Assembly (NCBI GenBank): GCA_964402505.1 | Contig: CAYOCP010000007.1 | Location: 62,001 to 126,000, forward strand | Length of the DNA: 64,000 nt | Source of the DNA: SLRI01 sp964402505 | GTDB lineage: Bacteria > Pseudomonadota > Alphaproteobacteria > Geminicoccales > Geminicoccaceae | Direction of reading: 5' to 3' | In this document: in pieces, positions 1 through 7,714 of the stretch | How positions within the stretch are numbered: position 1 is the first letter of the stretch | Layout: every line of letters begins with the position of its first letter | Program-made: the position numbers and the translations under genes | The notes under the pieces: model-generated | What the model saw: the letters and a program-made list of their open reading frames with translations, nothing else | What the model was told of the DNA's origin: nothing | Databases searched by the model: none

Positions 1-477
1 CGCGACGGGAATGTCATGCAGTTCGGAACGCCGCTCGATCTCTACCATCATCCCGAGAACCGGTTCGTCGGCGGCTTCATCGGCTCGCCCAGGATGAACT
101 TCCTGCCCTGCGATCTGGTCGGCGGGACCTCCGGAGAGGCCGTGGTCGAAACCATCGCCGGCACCAGGGTGGCGACCACCTCGGCCATGAACGGCAGGGA
201 GCCGGGCAGCGGCTTCACGCTCGGCATCAGGCCGGAGGACCTCCTCGCCGGAGGCGGTGGCGAGGCCGAGATCGAGGGGAGCGTGATCACCGTCGAGCAT
301 CTGGGCGCCGAGACCTACATCTATGTGGATCTCGGCACGGAGGAGCCGCTTGTCGTCAAGGCCGGGGGCAGCAGCCAGGTGGCCGCCGGCGAGCAGGTCC
401 GGATCGGCATCCCGGCCGGCGCCTGCTACCTGTTCGACCCTCGAGACCAGGCGTTCGAGCGGCCGGCCTATGCCTGA
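1..477 (+). CDS. ABC transporter ATP-binding protein, MalK/UgpC type (C-terminal part only)
   Basis: The gene begins before the window, and the open frame is intact from base 1. The visible 158 residues start just after the nucleotide-binding core: a segment reading GTPLDLYHHPENRFVGGFIG is the end of the ATPase domain in sugar-type importers, followed by GSPRMNF and a TOBE regulatory domain with the family motif LGIRPEDL. Such ATPases energise sugar, polyol or glycerol-3-phosphate uptake at the cytoplasmic face of the membrane. The Walker motifs are outside the window. It ends 30 bases before the stop of convergent ychF. A second, complete paralogue lies at 7715-8809, so at least two such importers exist. 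The substrate cannot be told from this fragment. Confidence 0.9.
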   Translation, partial: RDGNVMQFGTPLDLYHHPENRFVGGFIGSPRMNFLPCDLVGGTSGEAVVETIAGTRVATTSAMNGREPGSGFTLGIRPEDLLAGGGGEAEIEGSVITVEHLGAETYIYVDLGTEEPLVVKAGGSSQVAAGEQVRIGIPAGACYLFDPRDQAFERPAYA

Positions 478-507
478 TCCTCGGCGGTCCCGGACGATCG
501 GCGCCGA

Positions 508-1605
508 TCAGACATTGAAGCGGAAGTGGCAGACGTCGCCGTCCCTGATGACGTAGTCACGGCCCTCGAGCCGCATCCTGCCGGCCTCCTTGACCGCCTG
601 CTCGCTGCCCAGCGCGGCATAGTCGTCGTAGGCGATGACCTCGGCGGCGATGAAGCCGCGCTCGAAGTCGGTGTGGATGGCGCCGGCCGCCTGCGGGGCC
701 GTCGCCCCCTTCTCGACCGTCCAGGCCCGCGCCTCCTTGGGACCGACGGTGAAGAAGGTGATCAGGTCGAGCAGGGCATAGCCTTCACGAATGACGCGAT
801 TGAGACCCGGCTCCTCGAGGCCGAGGCTCAAAAGGTACTCCGCCCGCTCCTCGGCGGGCAGGCCCGCGAGCTCGGCCTCGATCGCAGCCGATACGACGAC
901 GCTGCCGGCTTCCTCGTCAAAAGCCATGGCGGCCGCCTTGGCACTCCATTCGTTGCCGCCGGCGGCGGCGGCCTCGTCGACATTGAGGACGTAGAGCAGG
1001 GGTTTCGCGGTCAGGAGCGTGAAATCGCCGAGCAGGCGTCGCTCCTCGGCATCGAGGGGCAGGCGGCGCGCCGGCCTGCCCTCCTCCATTTGCGGCAGGA
1101 TCCGGTCGACGAGATCGAGCCGGCGCCTGGCCTCCTTGTCCTGGGCACGCACCCGCTTGAGGAGGCCGTCCTTCTGTCTATTCAGGCTGTCGATGTCGGC
1201 GAGCAGGAGCTCGGTCTGGATGAGCTCGGCGTCGCGCAGCGGATCGATCCCGCCCTCGACGTGGCTCACATCGTCGTCCTCGAAGCAGCGCAGCACCTCG
1301 AGGATCGCGTCGACCTCGCGAATGGCGCCGAGAAACTTGTTGCCGAGCCCTTCGCCTTTCGAGGCGCCCCGCACGAGCCCGGCGATGTCCTTGATCTCGA
1401 GCTGGGTCGGCAGGGTCTTCGCCGACTTGCCGAGGCGGGCCAGCAGGTCGAGGCGCGGATCGGGGACCGGCAGCCGGCCGACATTCGGCTCGATGGTGCA
1501 GAAGGGATAGTTGGCCGCCGCCGCCGCAGCGGTCTGTGTCAGCGCATTGAAAAGGGTGGACTTGCCGACGTTCGGCAGGCCGACGATACCGCAATTGAAG
1601 CCCAT
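508..1605 (-). CDS. ychF: Redox-regulated ATPase/GTPase YchF (Obg family)
   Basis: YchF (OLA1) is a ribosome-associated P-loop NTPase that prefers ATP and is linked to translation and oxidative-stress responses. The 365-residue length matches the family. Visible motifs are the P-loop GLPNVGKS (residues 9-16), the switch II region DIAGLVRGASKGEGLGN (about 73-89), NVDE (208-211) in place of the GTP-specifying NKxD, and a C-terminal TGS domain (about 280-363) ending DVCHFRFNV. The ATG at 1605 gives the conserved MGFNCGIVG start. Alphaproteobacteria often have pth just upstream of ychF; here the next upstream gene on this strand is infA, so that pairing is lost. Confidence 0.97.
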   Translation of the reverse strand: MGFNCGIVGLPNVGKSTLFNALTQTAAAAAANYPFCTIEPNVGRLPVPDPRLDLLARLGKSAKTLPTQLEIKDIAGLVRGASKGEGLGNKFLGAIREVDAILEVLRCFEDDDVSHVEGGIDPLRDAELIQTELLLADIDSLNRQKDGLLKRVRAQDKEARRRLDLVDRILPQMEEGRPARRLPLDAEERRLLGDFTLLTAKPLLYVLNVDEAAAAGGNEWSAKAAAMAFDEEAGSVVVSAAIEAELAGLPAEERAEYLLSLGLEEPGLNRVIREGYALLDLITFFTVGPKEARAWTVEKGATAPQAAGAIHTDFERGFIAAEVIAYDDYAALGSEQAVKEAGRMRLEGRDYVIRDGDVCHFRFNV

Positions 1606-1713
1606 GCTGGTTTCGACGCTCGCTCGATAAGGAAGGGCGGCGCGACGAGGCGAGCGCCCGAAGTCCCGGATGATGCGTGCACCGGCGCCCGCTCGCGCCG
1701 GTCTGCCCGCCCC

Positions 1714-1983
1714 TCAGCGCCGACGCGGGGGTGGGCGACGATTGCCGGTCGGGGTCGGGCCCGCGGTCTTGTGCCGGTAGTTGATGCGACCCTTGGTCAG
1801 GTCGTAGGGGGTGAGCTCCAGCGTCACCGGGTCGCCGGCGATGATGCGAATGCGATGCTTGCGCATGCGGCCGGACGCGTAGCCGATGATCTCGTGCCCG
1901 TTCTCGAGCTTGACGCGGAACCGCGCATCGGGGAGCACCTCGGTCACGGTGCCCTCCATCTCGATCATGTCTTCCTTCGCCAT
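1714..1983 (-). CDS. infA: Translation initiation factor IF-1 with a basic C-terminal tail
   Basis: IF-1 occupies the ribosomal A site during initiation and assists IF-2 and IF-3. The S1-like OB fold is complete, with MIEMEGTVTEVLP, the G-H-E-I-I-G-Y-A-S-G-R-M-R-K-H-RI core, and a family-typical end at TPYDLTKGRINYRHK. The usual family length is about 72 residues; this one has 89 because of a tail TAGPTPTGNRRPPPRRR rich in Pro and Arg. The gene lies between ychF and the cold-shock gene on the same strand. The csp terminator at 2038-2065 separates it from csp, so it is probably transcribed separately. Confidence 0.96.
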   Translation of the reverse strand: MAKEDMIEMEGTVTEVLPDARFRVKLENGHEIIGYASGRMRKHRIRIIAGDPVTLELTPYDLTKGRINYRHKTAGPTPTGNRRPPPRRR

Positions 1984-2037
1984 TCGTTCTCCCTGGCCCG
2001 GACGACTCCCGGGCCCTAGCGTTGCCAGGAAACGACG

Positions 2038-2065
2038 AAAAGGGCCGGCCGTTCCCGGCCGGCCC
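2038..2065 (-). terminator. Intrinsic terminator of the cold-shock gene
   Basis: A perfect 9-bp inverted repeat (GGGCCGGCC at 2042-2050, GGCCGGCCC at 2057-2065) with a six-base loop is followed, reading the minus strand, by TTTT. It lies 25 bases past the csp stop codon and 55 bases before the infA start. Confidence 0.8.
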
Positions 2066-2089
2066 GATCCGTTGTGCTCCGCCTGAGGT

Positions 2090-2299
2090 TCAGACGGCGC
2101 GCAGGTTGGTCGCGGACGTCTTGCCGCGGCGGGGGTCGGTCGTCACATCGAACGAAACCTTCTGACCCTCGTTAAGGCTGCTCATGCCCGCCTGCTCGAC
2201 GGCCGAAATGTGCACGAACACATCGTTCGTGCCATTGTCGGGCTGGATGAAGCCATAACCCTTGGTGCTGTTGAACCATTTGACGGTGCCGGTGGACAT
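2090..2299 (-). CDS. Cold-shock protein, CspA family
   Basis: A 69-residue single cold-shock domain that binds single-stranded nucleic acid and acts as an RNA chaperone. RNP1 reads KGYGFIQPD and RNP2 VFVHISAVE; the sequence begins MSTGTVKWFNSTKGYG as in the family. The open frame extends 14 codons upstream, but the ATG at 2299 is chosen because it gives the canonical N terminus and has GGGGATGGGAC directly upstream. An intrinsic terminator follows. Which Csp paralogue this is, and whether it is cold-induced, cannot be said from sequence. Confidence 0.95.
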   Translation of the reverse strand: MSTGTVKWFNSTKGYGFIQPDNGTNDVFVHISAVEQAGMSSLNEGQKVSFDVTTDPRRGKTSATNLRAV

Positions 2300-2711
2300 G
2301 TCCCATCCCCAAGCTGAAATGACCGTGGCGACCATCACCACGGCGTCAAGCCACGTCGGTCAGGAAGTCCAGGCACCTCGAGGCACCCCAGGCTGGCAAA
2401 CCCTGCCGGCCGAAACAACTTACCTTGGCGGATCGATGACAAATATGATGGCGACGCACAACTGCGATTGCAAGGGCGTTGTGGTTGGCATTCGAGCCGA
2501 GGTGGTAGTCGCACTGGTTGAGCCCGCCGACAACAGGAAGCCCACTTCCCGCGTTCTCGCGAGTCCCCTTTGCGGACATGCACCGTGGATTGGCCGGCTT
2601 CCGAAACGGAGCAGGCATTGCGCCGTTGACGCCCGGGCGGGTCGGGATAGTCTCGCGGCGGTCGCCGTTGCCACCGGCTGATCGCTCGATCATCAGGCGG
2701 AAGCGAAGGAC
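2300..2711. other. Gene-poor divergent intergenic region between csp and the Pcm-like gene
   Basis: About 410 bases with no convincing gene. It must hold the promoters of the two divergent genes. The part around 2430-2530 is less GC-rich than its surroundings (for example ATGACAAATATGATGG). Short open frames here have no ribosome-binding site or recognisable product. I see no tRNA cloverleaf. A long csp 5' leader is possible, as in other cold-shock genes, but I could not show a conserved structure. Confidence 0.5.
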
Positions 2712-3467
2712 ATGGGTCTCATCTCTTGCGGCCGGCTCGGCCAAATGATCGTGGCCATTCTCTTGGCATCGGCGCCGCTTGCGGCCGACGAGGCGCCCGT
2801 GCAGGGCTCGCCGGGGGACCGGTTGGTGGCGCAGATCGAGCTCAATGCCGAGCTGATGGGCCCGCTCACCGGTCATCCCACGATCGACCCCTCCATCCTC
2901 GAGGTGATCCGCGAGGTGCCGCGGCGTGTTTTCGTCACCGAGGAGGCGGCACCCTATGCCCATCTCGATCTGCCGCTGCCGGCCGATCTCGGCTTGCGGG
3001 AGTCGCAGCCTTTCCTCGTCGCCCTGATGTCGGATCTGGCCGACATCGACGAAACCGACGAGGTGCTCGTCCTCGGGGTCGGTGGCGGGTATCACGCGGC
3101 GGTGGCGAGCCGGCTCGCGGCTCGCGTCAGCGTGGTCGATCTCGATCCCGCCGCAGCCGCCGCCGCGGCGGACCGACTCGTCCGGCTCGGCTACGACAAT
3201 GTCGAGGTGCGGAGCGCCGATCCCTATGACGGCTGGCCCGAGGCCGGGCGCCGTTTCGATGCGATCATCGTCCGCCTCGCCATCGACCGCGTGCCGCGCG
3301 CCCTGCTCCGACAGATGGCGGACGGCGGCCGGCTCGTCGCACCTGTCGGCCGCGCCGAGGACGAGCAGACCCTGATGCTGGTGACCCGGCAGAAGAGTGG
3401 CACCTTCGGCCACGAGGCGATCCTGCCGGTGCGGTTCATGCGCCTGCCGGGCGGCGAGCGAATCTGA
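2712..3467 (+). CDS. Protein-L-isoaspartate O-methyltransferase-like protein with predicted signal peptide
   Basis: The core follows the Pcm/PIMT fold: REVPRRVFV (about 67-75), ESQPFLVALMSD matching the family's substrate loop, a SAM-binding motif I VLVLGVGGGYHAAV (118-131), an acidic VVDLD strand end, then RFDAIIVRLAIDRVPRALL and GGRLVAPVG. Pcm enzymes methylate isoaspartyl residues in damaged proteins using SAM. Unusually, the N terminus (MGLISCGRLGQMIVAILLASAPLAADEAP) looks like a signal peptide, which would place a SAM enzyme in the periplasm. Motif I normally reads like IGTGSGY; here GVGGGY departs from it, so the protein may not be an active canonical PIMT. A start at the ATG at 2745 would shorten but not remove the hydrophobic segment. 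It is convergent with the usp gene. Confidence 0.75.
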   Translation: MGLISCGRLGQMIVAILLASAPLAADEAPVQGSPGDRLVAQIELNAELMGPLTGHPTIDPSILEVIREVPRRVFVTEEAAPYAHLDLPLPADLGLRESQPFLVALMSDLADIDETDEVLVLGVGGGYHAAVASRLAARVSVVDLDPAAAAAAADRLVRLGYDNVEVRSADPYDGWPEAGRRFDAIIVRLAIDRVPRALLRQMADGGRLVAPVGRAEDEQTLMLVTRQKSGTFGHEAILPVRFMRLPGGERI

Positions 3468-3489
3468 CGAGACGGACGAGCGTGGTGCT

Positions 3490-4044
3490 TCAGCTCAGCG
3501 CGTCGATCTCGGCCTCGCTCAAATGGCCTGGCACCAGGGTCACCGGAACGCGCAGCTTGTTGCGGCCGGCACTGCTTGTCAGATAGGTCACGAGCGGGCC
3601 GGGGTCGGCGGCACTGATCGCCGTGCCGAGCACGAGGAGCGAGATCGACGGCTCCTCCTCGAGCAGGGCGACGAGCTGCTCGGCCCGCTGGCCTTCGCGG
3701 ATGTGCACGGCGGGCATCGACCCGGTCTGGGCAAAGACCTCGGCTGCGAGGGTCTGCATCCGCCGTTCCGCCTCCAGCCTCGCCTCCTCCTCCATCACCC
3801 GGCCGACACCGATCCAGTGCTGGAACTCGACCGGCTCGATCACGTAGAGCAGGGCGACGCGCCCGCGGGTATGCTGGGCACGGCGACAGGCGAAGCGGAG
3901 CGCCGTTCGCATCTCCTCCGATTCGTCGACGACGACGAGAAAGACGCGCTGCTGCTGGGTCGCCGCGGCCGGCCCGTCCGATCCCGTCTCGGCCGCCTGG
4001 GTCTCGTCGCCCGATACCGCCCGGTTGCTGCTGACACCACTCAT
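3490..4044 (-). CDS. Universal stress protein (UspA family)
   Basis: A 184-residue protein with one Usp domain after a polar 30-residue N-terminal extension rich in Ser, Ala and Gln. The domain starts RVFLVVVDESEEMRTALRFA, has ALLYVIEP in the second strand, and ends with ISLLVLGTAIS and PVTLVPG. The ATP-binding Gly-x2-Gly-x9-Gly-Ser motif is not clearly preserved, so it may belong to the non-nucleotide-binding branch. It starts four bases after the stop of the TIGR02186 gene, so the two are almost certainly co-transcribed, downstream of the YeeE/YedE transporter. Its role in that sulfur-linked set is unknown. Confidence 0.88.
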   Translation of the reverse strand: MSGVSSNRAVSGDETQAAETGSDGPAAATQQQRVFLVVVDESEEMRTALRFACRRAQHTRGRVALLYVIEPVEFQHWIGVGRVMEEEARLEAERRMQTLAAEVFAQTGSMPAVHIREGQRAEQLVALLEEEPSISLLVLGTAISAADPGPLVTYLTSSAGRNKLRVPVTLVPGHLSEAEIDALS

Positions 4045-4048
4045 GGCC

Positions 4049-4801
4049 TTACTGCTTTCTGAAGAAGACGCCCGCGGCCCAGCCGGCCCCGATCGCCAGT
4101 ATAACCGAGGCGAGACCGTAGATCGCGGGTTGCGTGCGCGCCGCGTCGTAGATTTCCGCCTCGAGACCGACCTTGGAGATCACCAGCACACTGGTCTGGG
4201 CCCCCACCACGAAGCCGTCCCGCAATTGCAGAACCTCGATCTGGTAGTTGCCCGGCGGAACGTTGGCCGGAAATCCGAGGGTGGTTCGAAAGAGCTTGTC
4301 GCCGAGAAAGCGGACCGGGACCGTCTCCGCCGCATAGAGGCGCTCCTTCTCCTTGTTGCGGACGAGGGCCTTGCGAAATTCGTCGATCTGGTCGGCGGGT
4401 CGATCGCCCGCCGCCTCGGGCTGCAATCCCAGATGATCGACGCCGATGCGAAAGCGCCGCTGCTCGTCCGGATCGACGATGTCATCGAGAGGAGCGCTCG
4501 CGGCGACCGCATAGAAAGACGGCACGTCGGCGAAGGAAAGCTCGTCGGTGTTCAGCCAGACGAAGCCGATGCGGTTCTTGCGGCGCACGACCGTTTCGGT
4601 CTCGGGACCGCGCACCACGACCACCACGTCGCCCCCCGGCTCGTCGAGGGCGCCGAACAGAAGGACATTGCTGCCGGTGAAAGCCGTGGTGATGGCGATC
4701 AGGTGATGGGACAGGTCGGCGATGAAGCCACTGGCCCGCGTCTGCCCGCCCGGGAGGGAGATCAGAACCGAGACGAGAAGAGCGAGGCCGAGACGCTTCA
4801 T
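4049..4801 (-). CDS. TIGR02186 (Alph_Pro_TM) membrane-anchored periplasmic protein
   Basis: A 250-residue protein with an N-terminal signal (MKRLGLALLVSVLISLPGG...RASG), a beta-rich periplasmic body and a single C-terminal membrane helix (PAIYGLASVILAIGAGWAAGVFF) ending in basic residues. The opening FIADLSHHLIAITTAFTGSNVLLFG is the hallmark of the alphaproteobacterial TIGR02186 family. That family is generally found beside sulfite/sulfur exporters of the TauE/SafE type; its biochemical role is not established. The open frame runs 72 codons further upstream, but the ATG at 4801 begins the signal peptide. The upstream gene on the same strand is a YeeE/YedE-type transporter, which fits a sulfur-compound context. 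Confidence 0.85.
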   Translation of the reverse strand: MKRLGLALLVSVLISLPGGQTRASGFIADLSHHLIAITTAFTGSNVLLFGALDEPGGDVVVVVRGPETETVVRRKNRIGFVWLNTDELSFADVPSFYAVAASAPLDDIVDPDEQRRFRIGVDHLGLQPEAAGDRPADQIDEFRKALVRNKEKERLYAAETVPVRFLGDKLFRTTLGFPANVPPGNYQIEVLQLRDGFVVGAQTSVLVISKVGLEAEIYDAARTQPAIYGLASVILAIGAGWAAGVFFRKQ

Positions 4802-4928
4802 CGGCCGCCCCGAAGCCCGCCACGCCGCACCCGAGCGGTTGGCGTGACCGCCCGCGACCTCGCCCCCTCGGCCCCGATGCCGCATCGTTTCGCGCTCGCC
4901 TCCGCCATCGCCCCTTCTCGTTCCGCGC

Positions 4929-6047
4929 TCACCCTCGCACCGATGCCCCCTCACGTCCGCTCCGCCGGCTCCAGCGACCGCCTCCGCTCCAGCCAAGGGC
5001 GCCCCGCCAGCTCCCATGCTCGAGGCGGCGAAGGGCGAGCAGGGCGCCGAGGAGAATGCCGGCGAGCGCCAGAAAGGAGCCGACCGCCAGGGTCGCGATG
5101 CCGCTCACACCCTGACCGATGGTGCATCCAAGGGCCAGCACCCCGCCGAACCCCATGAGCAGGGCGCCCACGACGTGGCGTATCATATCGTCGGGACTGG
5201 TGAACGTCTCTATTCTCAAGCGATTGGCCGTGCCGGCGGACAAGGCGGCACCGGCGACCGTGCCGAGGACCAGTGCGGCCCCGAAGCCCGGCCAGGCATT
5301 CCGCCCAGCGGCAGCCCAGGCTACGGCCTCTGCCATGGGCGCTGCGTAATTGAGCGAGACGACCGCCGATGCTCCGGCGGCGTCATGAAAAAGCTGGCCC
5401 GTGATCAGGAACCCGGCCGCCGACGCGAGGCCGAGCCCGATGCCGACGATCTGCTCGAGGCGATTGCGGCGAAAGCCCGGATCCTTGAAGACCCAGAAAA
5501 GCAGGGCGGCGCCCAGGAGCAGAGCGAGGGATCGATCGAGTGCCGCTGCGCCCAGCGGAATGGCGCCTGCCAGAAAACCCCCGAAGCTCGCGGATGGTGC
5601 CGCCGTCGACCAGGCGAAGGTCTCCCGCAACAGGCTCGCCGGCCAGGCCAGCACGCCACCGGCGGTCGCCATGGCGGCGAGGCCGAGCACCAGAACGACG
5701 ATCAACGCCTTCAGGCTGCCGCCACCGAGGCGGGCGAGGTTGCGGCTGGCACAGCCGCCGGCCATGACCATGCCGATCCCGAAGAGGAGCCCGCCCCCGA
5801 GGAGCGCCACCGGCTCGATGCGCAGGGTGAGGTAGGGCGTCTCGTCGAGCGGCACGAGACCCGAAGCGGCGAGGGTCTGGGTGAGGAGCAGCGCCGATGC
5901 CATGGCGAGCAGCCAGGTGCGGAGCCGGCGACGGCTGCCGAAGAGATAGGCGTCGCTGATGGCCCCCATGGTGCAGAAATGGCTGCGCTCGATCAGCCAC
6001 CCGACCACGAGCCCGAGGACTGCGGCACTGCCGGCGAGCCCGATCAT
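4929..6047 (-). CDS. YeeE/YedE-family (TsuA-like) sulfur-compound transporter
   Basis: A polytopic membrane protein of 372 residues rich in Gly/Ala helices. It carries the three cysteine motifs typical of TsuA thiosulfate transporters: ERSHFC (C25), GGCASRN (C99) and GCTIGQG (C308). In the characterised TsuA family these cysteines relay thiosulfate through the membrane. The ATG at 6047 is chosen because it puts the first Cys at position 25 and starts directly at the first membrane helix; an in-frame ATG at 6134 would add 29 polar residues. No strong Shine-Dalgarno precedes either. The Ser/Gly/Arg-rich C-terminal tail of about 30 residues is unusual. Downstream on the same strand are the TIGR02186 and usp genes. 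Confidence 0.88.
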   Translation of the reverse strand: MIGLAGSAAVLGLVVGWLIERSHFCTMGAISDAYLFGSRRRLRTWLLAMASALLLTQTLAASGLVPLDETPYLTLRIEPVALLGGGLLFGIGMVMAGGCASRNLARLGGGSLKALIVVLVLGLAAMATAGGVLAWPASLLRETFAWSTAAPSASFGGFLAGAIPLGAAALDRSLALLLGAALLFWVFKDPGFRRNRLEQIVGIGLGLASAAGFLITGQLFHDAAGASAVVSLNYAAPMAEAVAWAAAGRNAWPGFGAALVLGTVAGAALSAGTANRLRIETFTSPDDMIRHVVGALLMGFGGVLALGCTIGQGVSGIATLAVGSFLALAGILLGALLALRRLEHGSWRGALGWSGGGRWSRRSGREGASVRG

Positions 6048-6281
6048 GGCGAATAGGAGGGAATTGTCATTGCACTCCGTGCTGCCGGCCGCTCGTTCGG
6101 GTGCGAGCCGAACGCTCGCCGGACCCGCCGCCATCCGCGCCAAAGCCGCCCCGCCATCGGCACCTGGTGAGCGGCTCCCTTGCGATGCATGCTTTCCGGT
6201 CGGATGGGACAGCTCATCGACCCTGCCGCAAAATAGCGGGAATGCGCGGGTCTGCCAATCGGCTGCCGGCCCGGCGCCGGT

Positions 6282-7637
6282 TCAGCCGCGCAGGATGCGG
6301 AGCAGCTCGAATCCGGCTCCGATGAAGCCGATCGGATCGAGCGGCCGGTCGTCGAGGCGAACCTCGTAGTGCAGGTGGCGGCCCGTGCTCCGGCCGGTGC
6401 TGCCGATGATGCCGACCGGGTCGCCTGCGGCGACGTCGTCTCCCACCCGCACCAACGGTCTTTCGAGATGAGCATAGCGTGTCCTGATTCCCAGGCCATG
6501 GTCGATCTCGACCAGGATGCCGTAGGCGCCACGCCGGCCGGCCGCGACCACGCGGCCCGCCGCGGTCGCGGCGGCGGCGCTGCCCGGAGCGGATCCGAGG
6601 TCGAGACCGCCATGTCGGGCGCTGCGGCCGGTGATGGGGTCAGTCCGGACGCCGAAGGGGCTGGTGATGCGGTATTCGGTGAGAGGGGCGCCGAGCGGCA
6701 TCGAGGTGAGCAATTGCGGCACCTCGTCGAGCTTCTCGAGCTCCGGAATGAGCCTTCGGGCGAGCCTGCGGGTGAAGGATGGACCGTTCGGCACGGGTGG
6801 CGCGGCCGCCGTGCCCGACATGGCCTCATCGCCGCCGGCCGATGGTTGCAGCGCGTCGAGGGAAATCAGCGGCCCGCCTCGTCCCCGATCGGCCGCGTCG
6901 TGCGACCGGGCCCGGAGCTCTCGCGGGTTCAATCCGGTCCGGCTGACCACCTGCTCGATGGCGGCGAGCTTCTTCGTGATCCGGTCCCGCATCCGGCTCG
7001 CCGCCAGATTGTATTCGCCCGCGAGTGCGGCGAGACGCTGCTCCACCTCGTCGAACCGTGTCCGAAGCTCTTCTGCCTGCCGGCGTGCGGTGTCGCGCTC
7101 TGCCGCCACGACACCCAGTCGCTCCTGCAGTGCCGTTCGCTCGCGCTCGAGCGTCATGCGCTCGCGCTGCGCCGTCTCGAGCCAAAGTGTCGTCTCGCGG
7201 GCACCACGGTCGAGCAGGCTGGCCCGCTGCCGTGCCAGCTCGGCCTCGTCGGTCAGCGCCGCGAGTGCCGCGGCCTGCCGCCGGCCCGTATCGGCGAGAC
7301 GCCGCTTCTCCTCCGCCATGACGGCCAGTCGATCGCGGTCGGCATCGAGGTCGCGGCGAAGCAGCGCGATGGCCGAGAGAAGATCCTGCCGCTCTGCTGC
7401 GTGCGCCGTCGTTCTTGATTCGAGCTCCAGCCGCAACTGGTCGAGCCGCATATCGCGCTCGGCGAAGCGGTGCTGCAGAACGTAGGTCGCGATGCCGCCG
7501 AGGACCAGAAGGCTGAGCGCCAGATAGAGGCCAACGGCAACGAATGCCCGCCGCGACGGGCCAACCCGCACGCACGGAGCATCGAGCGCGGCCGATGGCG
7601 CGATTGCAGGGCAGCTGGCAGGCGCGATCGGGCTCAT
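6282..7637 (-). CDS. M23-family murein endopeptidase with coiled-coil stalk
   Basis: A 451-residue envelope protein. After a short cytoplasmic N terminus comes one membrane segment (FVAVGLYLALSLLVLGGIATYV, about residues 32-53), then about 150 residues of Arg/Glu/Ala-rich coiled coil, a linker, and a C-terminal LytM/M23 domain. Zinc ligands are visible as HGGLD (H342, D346) and HLH (about 421-423) in TGRHLHYEV, so the domain should be an active DD-endopeptidase rather than a degenerate EnvC-type activator. The ATG at 7637 is preferred to the TTG at 7664 because GAGG lies at the right distance upstream. Family members cut peptidoglycan cross-links during growth or division. The gene stands alone. 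Confidence 0.9.
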   Translation of the reverse strand: MSPIAPASCPAIAPSAALDAPCVRVGPSRRAFVAVGLYLALSLLVLGGIATYVLQHRFAERDMRLDQLRLELESRTTAHAAERQDLLSAIALLRRDLDADRDRLAVMAEEKRRLADTGRRQAAALAALTDEAELARQRASLLDRGARETTLWLETAQRERMTLERERTALQERLGVVAAERDTARRQAEELRTRFDEVEQRLAALAGEYNLAASRMRDRITKKLAAIEQVVSRTGLNPRELRARSHDAADRGRGGPLISLDALQPSAGGDEAMSGTAAAPPVPNGPSFTRRLARRLIPELEKLDEVPQLLTSMPLGAPLTEYRITSPFGVRTDPITGRSARHGGLDLGSAPGSAAAATAAGRVVAAGRRGAYGILVEIDHGLGIRTRYAHLERPLVRVGDDVAAGDPVGIIGSTGRSTGRHLHYEVRLDDRPLDPIGFIGAGFELLRILRG

Positions 7638-7714
7638 GGGCCTCGGGTCACTCCATCTCGGCAAGGGGCGCGATCGATCGACCCCACTATGCGCATGGCC
7701 GGGTTGCGAGACGG

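Noticed and set aside
2342..2711. Small protein gene in the csp-pcm gap (for example the frame containing ATGATGGCGACGCACAACTG)
   Set aside because: No ribosome-binding site, no conserved feature, and the frame runs on into unlikely sequence.
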